64,000 bases of DNA from Hungatella effluvii (GCF_003201875.1 NZ_QJKD01000015.1:1-64000); one strand, 5' to 3'. Positions 17,230 to 26,857 are shown, numbered from the stretch's first letter. A program made the numbers and translations. The notes: generated by a model from the sequence alone, not told the origin.

Positions 17230-17370
17230 GGCCAGTATCCCGCGAGGTGTTTTTTGTGAGTGAAGCGCAGCGGAAGTCACAGAAAACCCGAGGGCAGCAG
17301 CGCGAAACGGTGCTTTTTCCGTTTCTGTGCATCGCCACGCGTGTTGCTGGTCACGGAGTGAGCAGTAACA
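17230..17370. repeat. Hairpin-rich segment between hom and lysC
   Basis: The 178-base gap contains three adjacent hairpins: an imperfect pair near 17243-17290 (GTGTTTTTTGTGA against TCACAGAAAACCC), AAACGG/CCGTTT near 17305-17325, and GTTGCTG/CAGTAAC at about 17342-17370. The segment has no stop in the lysC frame but no gene-like sequence. It could be an intercistronic processing structure or a dispersed repeat; only one copy is in this window. Confidence 0.45.
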
Positions 17371-17374
17371 AACT

Positions 17375-18589
17375 TTATACTTCCGCTCTGATCCGCTGTC
17401 TGATTCCGGACAGCTCCTTCGCCTTCTTCTCATACTCCGCTTCCGTCATGACATCGGTCACCACAGCGAATTCGTCCATATGATCCAGCTCGATCACTGT
17501 GACATCTCCGAATACCTTTAAAACCTCCGCCAGACGCTCCTCGGCAATCCCCTTGATCCGGATAAAGAACCGGCAGGAAGACGTCTGGGTCGGGGCGATG
17601 GCAAGCCGGCTGTCATCCCAGCCCATCTCCACGTGGCGGTTTCTGTTCTGAACAGCTTCGATGATATCGGCGATCACTGCGCTGGCTGTCGGAAGCATTC
17701 CCGCGCCGCTGCCATAGAACATGGAGGTTCCAAGCATGTTGCCCTTCACCAGAATTCCGTTGAACACATCGCTCACAGAGTAGAGTGGATGGTCCTTGCC
17801 GATCATGACCGGCGCCACCCAGGCGTGAATCTCCCCAGCCTTTATGCGGCTGGAGCCAAACAGCTTCACGGAGGTTCCCATCTTCTCGGCATACTTAAAG
17901 TCCACGTCTGAGATCGAGGTGATGCCCTCCGTATGAATGTCTTCATAATCAACCTCATGGCCGGTCGCCATGGCGGTGAGAATCGCGATCTTTCTGCAGG
18001 TGTCGTGGCCTTCCACGTCGGCTTCCGGGTTTCTCTCGGCATAGCCTAAGTCCTGAGCCTCTTTTAAAGCGGATTCAAAAGTCTCTCCCTCTTTATCCAT
18101 CTTCGTTAAAATATAGTTTGTCGTACCGTTTAAAATACCGGTAATCTCCTCGATCTCCTCCCCCGCAAGAGAGGTGTACAGCGGACGGATAATCGGAATA
18201 CCGCCGCCCACACTGGCTTCGAAGAAGAAGTTGACGTTTTTCTCTCCGGCAATTCTTAAGAGCTCTGTTCCGTGTGCAGCGACCAGCGCCTTGTTGGAGG
18301 TGGCCACGTGCTTTCCCGCCTCTAAGCAGGCCTTCACGAAGGGATAGGCCGGATTCAGTCCGCCCATGGTCTCGATTACCATGGTAACCTCAGGATCATT
18401 CTCAATGACCGAAAAATCATGAACAATCTTATTCTCTACCGGTGTTCCCGGAAATTCTCTCAAATCGAGTACATATTTTACATTGACGGTATCGCCGGTC
18501 CTCTTTGTGATGGTTTCGCGATTCTTTTCCAAGATCTCTACCACACCGGAACCGATAGTGCCGTAGCCCATAACTGCAACATGAATCAT
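17375..18589 (-). CDS. hom: Homoserine dehydrogenase
   Basis: NAD(P)-dependent reduction of aspartate semialdehyde to homoserine. 404 residues: Rossmann motif VAVMGYGTIGSGVVEIL, catalytic-domain marks EASVGGGIPIIRPL and GILNGTTNYILTKM, the Lys/Glu-containing EAQDLGYAERNPEADVEGHD, and a C-terminal ACT domain (from about 330: SCRFFIRIKGIAEERLAEVLKVFGD written here in part as FFIRIKGIAEERLAEV). The ATG start at 18589 follows AGGGAG; a GTG three codons earlier overlaps the stop of the upstream ACT gene. Co-transcribed with the ACT regulator and lysC. Confidence 0.96.
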   Translation of the reverse strand: MIHVAVMGYGTIGSGVVEILEKNRETITKRTGDTVNVKYVLDLREFPGTPVENKIVHDFSVIENDPEVTMVIETMGGLNPAYPFVKACLEAGKHVATSNKALVAAHGTELLRIAGEKNVNFFFEASVGGGIPIIRPLYTSLAGEEIEEITGILNGTTNYILTKMDKEGETFESALKEAQDLGYAERNPEADVEGHDTCRKIAILTAMATGHEVDYEDIHTEGITSISDVDFKYAEKMGTSVKLFGSSRIKAGEIHAWVAPVMIGKDHPLYSVSDVFNGILVKGNMLGTSMFYGSGAGMLPTASAVIADIIEAVQNRNRHVEMGWDDSRLAIAPTQTSSCRFFIRIKGIAEERLAEVLKVFGDVTVIELDHMDEFAVVTDVMTEAEYEKKAKELSGIRQRIRAEV

Positions 18590-18594
18590 AATTA

Positions 18595-19038
18595 TCACTC
18601 CCTGGCTAATATTTTTACGTAGTGAACCCCGTGTTTCTCTTCCATGTCCTCTACCATCCTGGATACATTGCCCGTGCTTTCCAGGACTTCCACGCTTAAG
18701 GTCAGCGTAGCCACCCCATTTACCGGAATACTCTGATGGATCGTCAGGATATTGGCATGGTACACTGCCACAATATGCAGCAAATCGGATAATAATCCCG
18801 GCTCATCGTCCATCTGCATCACGAGTGTGATGGTCTTTCCCTTCGCGTTATCATAGAATGGAAAGATATCATCCTTGTACTTATAAAAAGAACTGCGGCT
18901 GATTCCCACACGGTCAGTCGCCTCCTGAACGGTTATGACTCGCTCTGATTCCAAAAGCTTCTTAGCCTCGACCACCTTCAGTAATACTTCCGGCACGGCC
19001 TTCTGCTTCACCACGAAATATTTGCTCTTTTCTTCCAT
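18595..19038 (-). CDS. ACT domain-containing protein (PheB/UPF0735-like)
   Basis: 147 residues. The N-terminal part contains a helix-turn-helix-like stretch (TVQEATDRVGISRSSFYKYKDDIF) and the C-terminal part an ACT domain (DDEPGLLSDLLHIVAVYHAN). This is the UPF0735 (YnzB/PheB) type often placed before hom or thr genes, thought to be an amino-acid-responsive regulator. The start MEEKSKYFVV follows AGAAGGGAAG; an in-frame extension of 29 codons lacks such a site. It ends five bases before hom. Confidence 0.88.
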   Translation of the reverse strand: MEEKSKYFVVKQKAVPEVLLKVVEAKKLLESERVITVQEATDRVGISRSSFYKYKDDIFPFYDNAKGKTITLVMQMDDEPGLLSDLLHIVAVYHANILTIHQSIPVNGVATLTLSVEVLESTGNVSRMVEDMEEKHGVHYVKILARE

Positions 19039-19143
19039 AAAAAAATATCTTCCCTTCTGTGTCCGCAATAGAAATACATCTGTGCTCATAGGGAAGATAT
19101 TATCATATTTATTCAGGGTATGCAACTATTTTTTATAAAAATT

Positions 19144-20257
19144 TTACATTTGTCCTGTGCTGATCCAGCGCAGGTAAGCGTAGATAAACAGATCCAGTGC
19201 TCCGTCCAGCACGCTGTTCACGTTGCCGGTCTCGGCATTGGTCCGGTGGTCCTTTACCATGGTGTATGGCTGCAGGACATAGGAGCGAATCTGGTTGCCC
19301 CAGCCGATCTCCGTCACGTCGCCGCGGATATCGGACAGCTTCTCCGCATTCTCCTGCTGTTTTAACAGATACAGCTTTGCCTTCAGCATCTGCATGGCCT
19401 TGTCCTTGTTCTGGAACTGGGACCGTTCATTCTGGCACTGCACCACGATTCCGGTGGGAATGTGGGTAATCCGGATAGCGGATGAGGTCTTGTTGATATG
19501 CTGTCCGCCCGCGCCGCTGGAACGGTACGTGTCGATCCTCAAGTCCTCTTCATTGATATCCACATCTAAGTCCTCTTCGATATCCGGCATCACATCACAG
19601 GATACAAAGGAGGTCTGACGCTTACCGGCCGCGTTGAACGGGGAGATCCGGACAAGCCTGTGGACGCCCTTCTCCGACTTTAAATATCCGAAGGCATTCT
19701 CTCCGTTGACCTGGATCGTGACCGACTTGATTCCGGCCTCTTCACCGTCCAGATAATCCAGCACTTCCACGGAATATCCCTTCTTCTCAGCCCAACGGCA
19801 GTACATGCGGTAAATCATGCTGCACCAGTCACAGGACTCGGTGCCGCCGGCGCCGGCATTCAGCCTTAAAATTGCGTTATCGCTGTCATATTCGCCGGAC
19901 AGAAGCGTGTTGATCCTCATCTCCTCCAGCTTATCCTTAAATTCCTTTAACATCTCTTCCACTTCGGGAACCACAGACGGGTCGTTCTCTTCATTGCCCA
20001 TCTCGATCATCACGCCGATGTCCTCAAACTGCTGCTCCAGGTCTTTATAGCCTTTTACAGTGTCTTTTAAGTTCTTCGCCAGCTGTACGATCTTCGTGGA
20101 CTTTTCCGGATCTTCCCAGAAGCCCGGTTCCTCCATGGATTTGTCAAGCTCATCAATCCTCTTTAACTTATTATCTAAGTCAAAGTGAATCCCTCACTTC
20201 CACTAATGGTTTTTCAAACGTAGATAATTCATATTTGTACTGGTCTAACTCTACCAC
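19144..20257 (-). CDS. prfB: Peptide chain release factor 2 (programmed +1 frameshift)
   Basis: Releases peptides at UAA and UGA. The gene is read as 25 codons from a GTG (MVELDQYKYELSTFEKPL by homology), then a +1 shift at CTT TGA C, then 345 residues in the main frame, 370 in total, normal for RF2. Main-frame marks: RLNAGAGGTESCDWCSM containing the GGQ-adjacent fold, and the catalytic loop RSSGAGGQHINKTSSAIR with GGQ. SPF-type recognition lies just before (RLVRISPFN). The internal UGA makes synthesis depend on RF2 level (autoregulation). A terminator upstream separates it from secA. Confidence 0.95.
20179..20194 (-). promoter_or_regulatory. RF2 recoding site
   Basis: Minus strand AGGGATTCACTTTGAC: the slippery CUU UGA C is intact. 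The internal Shine-Dalgarno-like element is AGGGA rather than AGGGGG and is one base farther from CUU than in Escherichia coli, so frameshifting efficiency could differ. Confidence 0.9.
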
Positions 20258-20291
20258 TGTGTCACCCACTTTCTTATAATTAATTTTATTT

Positions 20292-20334
20292 AAAAAGGGT
20301 CCAACCTGTATCCTTTCGTCGGTTGAACCCTTTT
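20292..20334 (-). terminator. Terminator of secA
   Basis: Minus strand AAAAGGGTTCAACC ... GGTTGGACCCTTTTT, 25 bases after the secA stop codon and upstream of prfB. Confidence 0.85.
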
Positions 20335-20358
20335 CATTCAAAAGAATAATACAGACGC

Positions 20359-22929
20359 CTATATCACCTTGCGGCCGCAGCACTGTTTATATTTCTTACC
20401 GGAACCGCATGGACACGGATCGTTTGGATAAATCTTGTTTTCCGCCCGCTTGGATGGCGCCTTGGCGGCGCTGTCGTCCTTGTTGGTCCCTGTTACCTTG
20501 GCCGCAGGCTCTCTCTCCACCTTCTGCTCGACACGGATATGCATTAAGATTCTCACCGTATCTTCGCGGATAGCTGCCGTCATCTCATCGAACATCTGAT
20601 AGCCGCTCATCTTATACTCTACCAGCGGATCTCTCTGGCCGTAAGCCTGTAAACCAATGCCCTGGCGCAGCTGGTCCATATCGTCGATATGGGACATCCA
20701 CTTGTTGTCGATGACCTTTAATAAGATGACACGCTCGATCTCACGGATCTGCTCCGCATCCGGGAACTCCGCTTCCTTCGTCTCGTAAAGCTTGATGGCT
20801 TCCTCTTTCAGCATATGCTTCAGTTCGTTCTTCTTGATCTTCTTATCTTCCGGAAGAACAACCGGCTTGATCGGAACGATCGGAAGAAGAAGCGTGTTCA
20901 GCTCGCCTAAATCCCATTCTTCCGGCATCTGCTCGTCAGTAATGGACAAATCGACCGCGTTCTCCACGATATCGGTCACCATCTTTAAGATTACGTCACG
21001 CATGTTGTCGCCGTCCAATACTTTCCGGCGCTCCGCATAAATGACCTCACGCTGCTCGTTCATAACCTCGTCATACTTTAACAGGTTCTCACGAATACCG
21101 TAGTTGTTGGTCTCTATCTTCATCTGAGCCTTTTCGATGGCATTAGAAAGCATCTTGTGCTCGATCTGCTCGCCTTCCGGCACGCCCAGCGCAGTGAACA
21201 TATTCATCAAACGCTCTGAACCAAAGAGTCTCATTAAATCATCTTCCAGGGAAATGTAGAATCTGGAAACACCCGGGTCGCCCTGACGTCCGGAACGCCC
21301 ACGCAGCTGATTGTCAATACGGCGGGACTCATGACGCTCCGTACCGATGATCTTTAAACCGCCCGCAGCCTTCGCCTCGTCATCCAGCTTGATATCGGTA
21401 CCACGACCGGCCATGTTGGTCGCAATGGTAACTGCCCCGTGAACACCTGCATCAGCTACAATCTCAGCCTCCAGCTCATGGTACTTGGCATTTAAAACCT
21501 TATGCGGAATGCCGCGGCGCTTTAACATGCCGCTTAACATCTCGGAGGTCTCAATGGTAATCGTACCTACAAGAACCGGCTGTCCTTTCTTATGCGCCTC
21601 TTCCACTTCATCACACACGGCTTTGAATTTTTCTTTTTTCGTCTTGTAAACCGCATCTTCCATATCAATACGGGCGATCGGCTTATTAGTCGGGATTTCA
21701 ATGGCATCCATACCGTAGGTGTTGCGGAACTCCTTTTCCTCGGTCAGAGCCGTACCGGTCATACCGGATTTCTTCGAATATTTATTAAAGAAGTTCTGGA
21801 ATGTGATCGTTGCAAGCGTCTTGCTCTCTCTTCTGACGTTCACGTGCTCCTTGGCCTCGATGGCCTGATGCAGGCCGTCGGAATACCGTCTGCCGGGCAT
21901 AATACGTCCCGTGAACTCATCAACAATCAGAACCTCGTCATCCTTTACTACGTAATCCTTATCACGGAACATCAGGTAATTGGCACGAAGAGCCAGGATA
22001 ATGTTGTGCTGAATCTCCAGGTTTTCCGGATCGGATAAATTTTCAATGTGGAAGAACTGCTCAACCTTGTCAACGCCCTGCTCGGTCAAGTTTACAACCT
22101 TGTCCTTCTCATCAACGACGAAATCTCCGGTCTCCTCGATCTCCTCGCCCATGATGGCCGCCATCTTGGAGAATTCTCCGGATGCCTCGCCCCGCTCTAA
22201 CTGACGGGCCAGAATGTCACAGACCTCGTAAAGCTTCGTGGACTTTCCGCTCTGTCCGGAAATGATAAGCGGTGTTCTTGCCTCATCGATCAATACGGAG
22301 TCCACCTCATCGATGATTGCGTAATCAAGTTCTCTCAATACCATCTGTTCTTTATAGATGGCCATGTTATCTCTCAAGTAGTCAAATCCAAGCTCGTTGT
22401 TCGTAACATAGGTAATATCACAGTTATAGGCTTCGCGTCTCTCATCCGAAGTCATGGAATTTAACACCACGCCTACCTTCAGTCCAAGGAATTCATGAAC
22501 TCGTCCCATCCACTCCGCATCACGCTTTGCCAGATAGTCGTTGACCGTAACGATCTGTACGCCTTTTCCCGCCAATGCGTTTAAGTAAGCCGGACAGGTA
22601 GACACGAGGGTCTTACCTTCACCTGTTCTCATCTCGGCAATACGTCCCTGATGGAGTACGATGCCGCCGATTAACTGTACACGGAAGTGTTCCATATCCA
22701 GGACTCGTCTTGCTGCCTCTCGAACCGTTGCATATGCCTCCGGCAAAATATCGTCGAGGGTCTCACCTGCTGCCAGCCTTTCTTTAAAAAGCCGTGTGTT
22801 GTCCCTCAGCTCCTCATCCGTCAGTGCGATCATCTTCGGACGGAGTGCCTCTATCTTATCTACAATCGGATTGATTAACTTTAATTCTCTTTCACTATGA
22901 GTTCCAAATACCTTTTGAACGAGGTTCAT
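20359..22929 (-). CDS. secA: Protein translocase motor ATPase SecA
   Basis: 856-residue ATPase that pushes preproteins through SecYEG. DEAD motor: [19 protein letters not shown] (Walker A, about residues 102-120), [13 protein letters not shown] (Walker B), then the second motor half with GRGTDIKL and [11 protein letters not shown]. The C-terminal zinc motif [13 protein letters not shown] is intact, so it should bind SecB-like or ribosomal partners through the SEC-C tail. Full length; ATG start. It is separately transcribed from prfB and is preceded by the 618-base DnaA-box region. Confidence 0.98.
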   Translation of the reverse strand: MNLVQKVFGTHSERELKLINPIVDKIEALRPKMIALTDEELRDNTRLFKERLAAGETLDDILPEAYATVREAARRVLDMEHFRVQLIGGIVLHQGRIAEMRTGEGKTLVSTCPAYLNALAGKGVQIVTVNDYLAKRDAEWMGRVHEFLGLKVGVVLNSMTSDERREAYNCDITYVTNNELGFDYLRDNMAIYKEQMVLRELDYAIIDEVDSVLIDEARTPLIISGQSGKSTKLYEVCDILARQLERGEASGEFSKMAAIMGEEIEETGDFVVDEKDKVVNLTEQGVDKVEQFFHIENLSDPENLEIQHNIILALRANYLMFRDKDYVVKDDEVLIVDEFTGRIMPGRRYSDGLHQAIEAKEHVNVRRESKTLATITFQNFFNKYSKKSGMTGTALTEEKEFRNTYGMDAIEIPTNKPIARIDMEDAVYKTKKEKFKAVCDEVEEAHKKGQPVLVGTITIETSEMLSGMLKRRGIPHKVLNAKYHELEAEIVADAGVHGAVTIATNMAGRGTDIKLDDEAKAAGGLKIIGTERHESRRIDNQLRGRSGRQGDPGVSRFYISLEDDLMRLFGSERLMNMFTALGVPEGEQIEHKMLSNAIEKAQMKIETNNYGIRENLLKYDEVMNEQREVIYAERRKVLDGDNMRDVILKMVTDIVENAVDLSITDEQMPEEWDLGELNTLLLPIVPIKPVVLPEDKKIKKNELKHMLKEEAIKLYETKEAEFPDAEQIREIERVILLKVIDNKWMSHIDDMDQLRQGIGLQAYGQRDPLVEYKMSGYQMFDEMTAAIREDTVRILMHIRVEQKVEREPAAKVTGTNKDDSAAKAPSKRAENKIYPNDPCPCGSGKKYKQCCGRKVI

Positions 22930-23155
22930 GATTCATTCTCCTACTCTTCTTACTAAATAAACACAGTATAATCCTGTATATTGTAGCACTAACTCATTTT
23001 TAATTCAATGAATTCATAAAAAATTAACATTCTGCTAATAGTTCGGACATTCTTCCACCCGCTTGGGGCGTCTGGCCGGCACCACAATTCGACAAAATCA
23101 ATGTATATTATGGTAAACCTGGCAAGTTGCACAAAAAATCTGTTCGATTTTCTAC

Positions 23156-23270
23156 TTATCCACATTATCCACATCTTTCTGTGCACATTTCCCCCATTTT
23201 TATCCCCACCCACAAACCCAATATTTAGGGCAAAAACGACTTATACACCGAGTTATCCACATTATCCACA
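23156..23270 (+). promoter_or_regulatory. DnaA-box cluster (two tandem doublets)
   Basis: Four perfect TTATCCACA boxes lie at 23156-23164, 23165-23173, 23253-23261 and 23262-23270, all in the same direction, as two abutting pairs. Two weaker matches sit between them, TTATCCCCA (23200-23208) and TTATACACC (23241-23249). The flank to the right is highly AT-rich. dnaA and dnaN are not nearby, so this is not assigned as the chromosomal origin; it may titrate DnaA or regulate secA or hpf. Confidence 0.7.
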
Positions 23271-23485
23271 TCTTTTCGCCGGAAATCCCCTTTTTCCACC
23301 AGACACGATTTTCCCTTTCAATTTTTGTGTACTTGTCATAAACTTACTTATTTCGACAAAAAATACAATTTTTCCCTTGACTTTTTTGTACCCCAATATA
23401 TAGTTTCTCAATATTTTGGGCATTTATAAGTAGAAACATTTTACAAAAAATTTAGATTAATTGTCTTGATATTTTCGTAACATAA

Positions 23486-23514
23486 TTGAATTTTTCAAAT
23501 AAATATGGTATACT
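23486..23514 (+). promoter_or_regulatory. hpf promoter
   Basis: -35 TTGAAT (23486-23491), 17-base spacer, -10 TATACT (23509-23514) preceded by TGG, 33 bases before the hpf start codon. Confidence 0.7.
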
Positions 23515-23547
23515 GATAACATCTCAAGAAAAAGGAGCTGAAGACTT

Positions 23548-24075
23548 ATGCGTTTTACAATTACAGGAAGAAATATTGAGGTAACACAGGGGTTGCGCGA
23601 AGCAGTCGAGGACAAGCTTGGTAAACTGGACCGTTTCTTTGCACCCGCGACAGAAGCTGTAGTAAGACTCAGCGTACAGAAAGATATTCAGAAAATCGAA
23701 GTAACAATTCCGGTGAAAGGACATATAATCAGAGCAGAAGAATCAAGCAGTGATATGTACGTATCCATCGATCTCGTAGAAGAGATCCTGGAACGCCAGT
23801 TGAAAAAATATAAAAACAAGCTGATTGATAAGAAACAATCCGCACCTTCCTTCTCAGAAGCCTTCTTACAGGAAGACGCTTCCGCAGAAGAAGAAATCCA
23901 GATTGTAAAATCCAAGAAATTTGCTGTAAAACCTATGGATCCTGAAGAAGCCTGTGTACAGATGGAGCTTCTCGGACACAACTTCTACGTATTCTTAAAT
24001 GCGGATACCGAGGAAGTGAACGTGGTTTATAAGAGAAAAGGCGGAACATACGGTCTCATTGAACCGGAGTTCTGA
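23548..24075 (+). CDS. hpf: Ribosome hibernation promoting factor, long form
   Basis: 175 residues. N-terminal HPF/YfiA domain (1-100: MRFTITGRNIEVTQGLREAVEDK) binds the decoding centre of the 30S subunit; the C-terminal domain (about 118-175: VKPMDPEEACVQMELLGHNFYVFLN) dimerises to join two ribosomes as 100S. Length and both domains match the Firmicutes long HPF. AAAGGAG precedes the start and an intrinsic terminator follows, so it is monocistronic. Confidence 0.97.
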   Translation: MRFTITGRNIEVTQGLREAVEDKLGKLDRFFAPATEAVVRLSVQKDIQKIEVTIPVKGHIIRAEESSSDMYVSIDLVEEILERQLKKYKNKLIDKKQSAPSFSEAFLQEDASAEEEIQIVKSKKFAVKPMDPEEACVQMELLGHNFYVFLNADTEEVNVVYKRKGGTYGLIEPEF

Positions 24076-24100
24076 TCGAAGATAAGTTTTAAGTAAGAAT

Positions 24101-24132
24101 AAGGGTTCCGGATATCCGGAACCCTTATTTTT
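24101..24132 (+). terminator. hpf terminator
   Basis: AAGGGTTCCGGATATCCGGAACCCTT followed by seven T's within ATTTTTTT. Confidence 0.9.
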
Positions 24133-24167
24133 TTACGTTTTGGCCTGTGCACTGGCCCGCGCTTCTA

Positions 24168-25853
24168 TCATTCCTCGAAGCTGGCGAAGCCGCCGTTATG
24201 GGTCTTCTTCGCCTGGTATAATGCCTCGTCGGCTGCCTTGAACAGTTCCGTGTAACGATCTCCCCGGCGGGCCGTCACCGCGCCGGCCGACAGCGTGATG
24301 GCCGGCATATTCCGCTTTTCCGCCTCTTTGGCAATCGATGCGTTGATGTCCTCCATAATGGTTCTGGCCACATCGTAATTATCCGTATTGGATACGAAGA
24401 TGGCAAACTCATCCCCGTGCAGCCTCGACGCAAGGTCCACGGTCCTGATACGTCCGATGATCATCTGCGCGGACAGCCTGATCACCTCGTCCCCGACGCT
24501 GTGACCGTAATTGTCATTGACGCGTTTGAAGTGGTCGCCGTCAATCATGATTAGAATTCCGCTGTCCTTCTCATCCATGGTATCCAGCTGCTCTCCCACC
24601 TCTTTCTGGAATGACTTGAAATTCATCAGGCCGGTTAGGTCATCGACCGCGGCCGCCTTCTGTGCGGCCGACAGCGCCAGTTCCAGCCGTTTCTGGATCA
24701 GCCCCATCTTCACGTAAGCCGCGCGCAGCTCCCGGTTTCTCAGTTCTCTTCCCACGCTGCCCAGAACGTAAATTAAGATCAGTTCTATCACCAGAAACGG
24801 TACCAGCCAGGTGCCGACAGTGGCCTTCAGCATGGTCACTTCCGGTACGAGAACCATCAGGCCGCAGCCCGCTGTCTGATGGTTATAGAGGTAGTACCGG
24901 TTTCCATCCATGGTGACCGGCTTCGCGGACCCGCTCAAATCACCGGAGGCCCCGACCCATTCGCTGAGCCTTTGGCGAAACTCCAGAAATGCAGCGGCCG
25001 AGTCCCGTTTTTCTTCTGCTTTGGAGATTTCTTCAGACTTGGCCGTGTCCCCTGTCCAGGCAGCGTCTTCTGTCCTGTCTGTGTCCTCTGCCCCGGCCGT
25101 TTCGGCGCCGCCATCCTTTTTCAGAGCCTCCAGCTCCACCTGGGCGTCTTCCATATTCTGCGCCGCCTTCTCCAGCGAAATCTGTAAGTTTCCGCCCAGA
25201 TAACCGGGTACCGTGCTGCCTACCACAGTGCCTGCGCCGTCATAGATCAGGATCTGTTCCTGCTCGAACTGCTCCATGGAGGAGACCAGATTCTGAATGT
25301 CCTCCATCTTGATGTCATAAGCGAAGACCGTTTCCCCATCGGCCTGCAGCTGCGAAATGGTCGTCAGAATATAGTGGTTGGCGTAACTCATGTAAGGCGG
25401 TGTGAAGACGATCTCCCCTTTGCCCGCCACAGCGTCCTGATACCATGGCCGTTCTGTTACCACATAACCGGAATCTTCATAGACGGAATAGGGCGTGTCC
25501 CAGCTGTATAAGTACTGCTCCTTATAATACATGTAAAGTCCGTCGTACGTCTCCCCCACGATATTGAGGAGAGAGGCATCCAGCCCTTTTAAATAGGCGC
25601 TTACGGAGTCCGGATCCGGCTCATGTTCGATTTCACGCGCCATCATGTGTGCAAAAAGCTGGAAGGAACGTTCATACGTCTCCATGATTCCTCCAAACTG
25701 TGCCTCCGTCTCGGCTGCCTGATCAAACAACTTCTGATTCACCGCCGCTTTTTCTCTCACCGCCAGAAATGCAATGGATATGAGGTTAACCACTAAAAAC
25801 ACCACCACAAAAACAATCTTCCGCCTCCATAACGACTGTTTTCCCCGCTGCAT
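24168..25853 (-). CDS. Membrane-anchored diguanylate cyclase with extracellular sensor
   Basis: 561 residues. Membrane helix near residues 11-30, an extracellular region of about 320 residues with Cache-like sequence (VVTERPWYQDAVAGKGEIVFTPPY, given here in part as RPWYQDAVAGKGE), a second membrane helix near 350-370, and a C-terminal GGDEF domain (about 395-561: DDLTGLMNFKSF). The signature is HGDEF (SRLHGDEFAIF) in place of GGDEF. An I-site RTVD lies five residues before it, suggesting c-di-GMP feedback. A Thr/Asp/Glu-rich low-complexity stretch (TAGAEDTDRTEDAAWTGDTA) interrupts the sensor near residue 250. Makes c-di-GMP if the variant motif is active. Confidence 0.88.
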   Translation of the reverse strand: MQRGKQSLWRRKIVFVVVFLVVNLISIAFLAVREKAAVNQKLFDQAAETEAQFGGIMETYERSFQLFAHMMAREIEHEPDPDSVSAYLKGLDASLLNIVGETYDGLYMYYKEQYLYSWDTPYSVYEDSGYVVTERPWYQDAVAGKGEIVFTPPYMSYANHYILTTISQLQADGETVFAYDIKMEDIQNLVSSMEQFEQEQILIYDGAGTVVGSTVPGYLGGNLQISLEKAAQNMEDAQVELEALKKDGGAETAGAEDTDRTEDAAWTGDTAKSEEISKAEEKRDSAAAFLEFRQRLSEWVGASGDLSGSAKPVTMDGNRYYLYNHQTAGCGLMVLVPEVTMLKATVGTWLVPFLVIELILIYVLGSVGRELRNRELRAAYVKMGLIQKRLELALSAAQKAAAVDDLTGLMNFKSFQKEVGEQLDTMDEKDSGILIMIDGDHFKRVNDNYGHSVGDEVIRLSAQMIIGRIRTVDLASRLHGDEFAIFVSNTDNYDVARTIMEDINASIAKEAEKRNMPAITLSAGAVTARRGDRYTELFKAADEALYQAKKTHNGGFASFEE

Positions 25854-25889
25854 ATGTAATATCCCCCTGTTATTTTTCCATTAAAACGC

Positions 25890-25925
25890 ACCAGATGCGC
25901 CTGAATAGAATCAGGCGCATCTGGT
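25890..25925 (-). terminator. trxB terminator
   Basis: Perfect 15-base arms ACCAGATGCGCCTGA and complement with a six-base loop, followed on the minus strand by GCGTTTTAA. It begins 12 bases after the trxB stop codon. Confidence 0.75.
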
Positions 25926-25936
25926 AAACGTCTGTT

Positions 25937-26857
25937 TTAAGAATTGACCGTAAGATAGCGTTCCACACTGGTGATTGCGTTTGCTCCATCCGCCACAGCA
26001 GTGGATACCTGTCTTAACTGTTTTGTTCTCACATCTCCGGCTGCGAAGATACCGGGAACCGATGTCTCACAGTCCTCTCCCGCCTTAATGTATCCGTGAT
26101 CCATCTCCACAAGACCGTCGAAAGCGCTGCTCTGCGGATGGATTCCCACCGCGATGAATACGCCGTCAACCGGAAGCTCATTGAAGGCTTCCGTCTTCAC
26201 ATTTCGGATTGTAATGGATTCCACCTGGTCTGCTCCGTTAATCTTCTCCACTACGGTATCCCACAGCACTTCCACATTATCCAGCGAGAACAACTGGGTC
26301 TGAAGAGTCTTGGCGCCGCGCAGTTCGTCTCTGCGGTGAATCAGATATACCTTTTTACACATTCTGGAAAGGAAGATCGCATCCTCGATGGCCACATCTC
26401 CGCCTCCGGTCACGGCTGTCACGCGGTTGCGGAAGAATGCTCCGTCGCAGGTGGCGCAGTATGACACGCCCATTCCGGTCAGTTCCTCTTCGCCCGGTAC
26501 CGCCAGCTTCCTGTGGCTGGCGCCGGTCGAGATGATGACAGTCCTCGTCGTATAGCTTTCCTCTCCGCAGGTTACGGTAAAGAGGCCGTCTGCCTTCTCC
26601 ACACGCACCACATCATCGGTCACGAATTCCGCGCCCAGTTTATCCGCATGCTCCCGAAACTTCATTCCCAGGTCGTATCCGTTGATTCCCGGAAGCCCCG
26701 GGTAGTTATCCACCTCGTAGGTGTTGAGCACCTGGCCGCCGCTGGCAACCTCTTTTTCAATGACAACGGTCTCCAGCTCCGCACGCTTGGCGTAGATCGC
26801 CGCCGTAAGTCCTGCCGGACCTGAACCGATAATTACCACATCGTAAATCTTTCCCAT
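25937..26857 (-). CDS. trxB: Thioredoxin reductase
   Basis: Cytoplasmic flavoenzyme that reduces thioredoxin with NADPH. 306 residues: FAD loop IIGSGPAGLTAAIYAKRA at the N-terminus, redox-active CATC in VSYCATCDGAFF (about residues 132-143), a second dinucleotide motif (VTGGGDVAIEDAIFLS; the second glycine pattern is somewhat divergent) and the FAD end motif GIFAAGDVRTKQLRQ. Stands alone with its own terminator. The NADPH-binding HRRDELRG segment is present. Confidence 0.96.
   Translation of the reverse strand: MGKIYDVVIIGSGPAGLTAAIYAKRAELETVVIEKEVASGGQVLNTYEVDNYPGLPGINGYDLGMKFREHADKLGAEFVTDDVVRVEKADGLFTVTCGEESYTTRTVIISTGASHRKLAVPGEEELTGMGVSYCATCDGAFFRNRVTAVTGGGDVAIEDAIFLSRMCKKVYLIHRRDELRGAKTLQTQLFSLDNVEVLWDTVVEKINGADQVESITIRNVKTEAFNELPVDGVFIAVGIHPQSSAFDGLVEMDHGYIKAGEDCETSVPGIFAAGDVRTKQLRQVSTAVADGANAITSVERYLTVNS

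Larger units (their letters stand above)
22930..23547. other. AT-rich intergenic region between divergent secA and hpf
   Basis: No gene is supported. The right half (about 23300-23520) is very AT-rich. It contains a DnaA-box cluster (23156-23270), a candidate promoter TTGACT-16-TATAGT at 23377-23404 and the hpf promoter at 23486-23514. Confidence 0.7.

Noticed and set aside
17197-17433. Longer aspartate kinase start
   Set aside because: The extra 79 codons run through hairpin repeats and into hom; a good ribosome site precedes MLIVKKFGG.
17197-19038. Lysine riboswitch or T-box ahead of lysC/hom
   Set aside because: No conserved riboswitch core or T-box motif was found in the short upstream gaps.
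23156-23520. Chromosomal replication origin
   Set aside because: DnaA boxes and AT-rich DNA are present, but dnaA, dnaN, rpmH and a DnaA-trio next to the boxes were not seen; the genes on both sides are secA and hpf. Kept only as a DnaA-box cluster.
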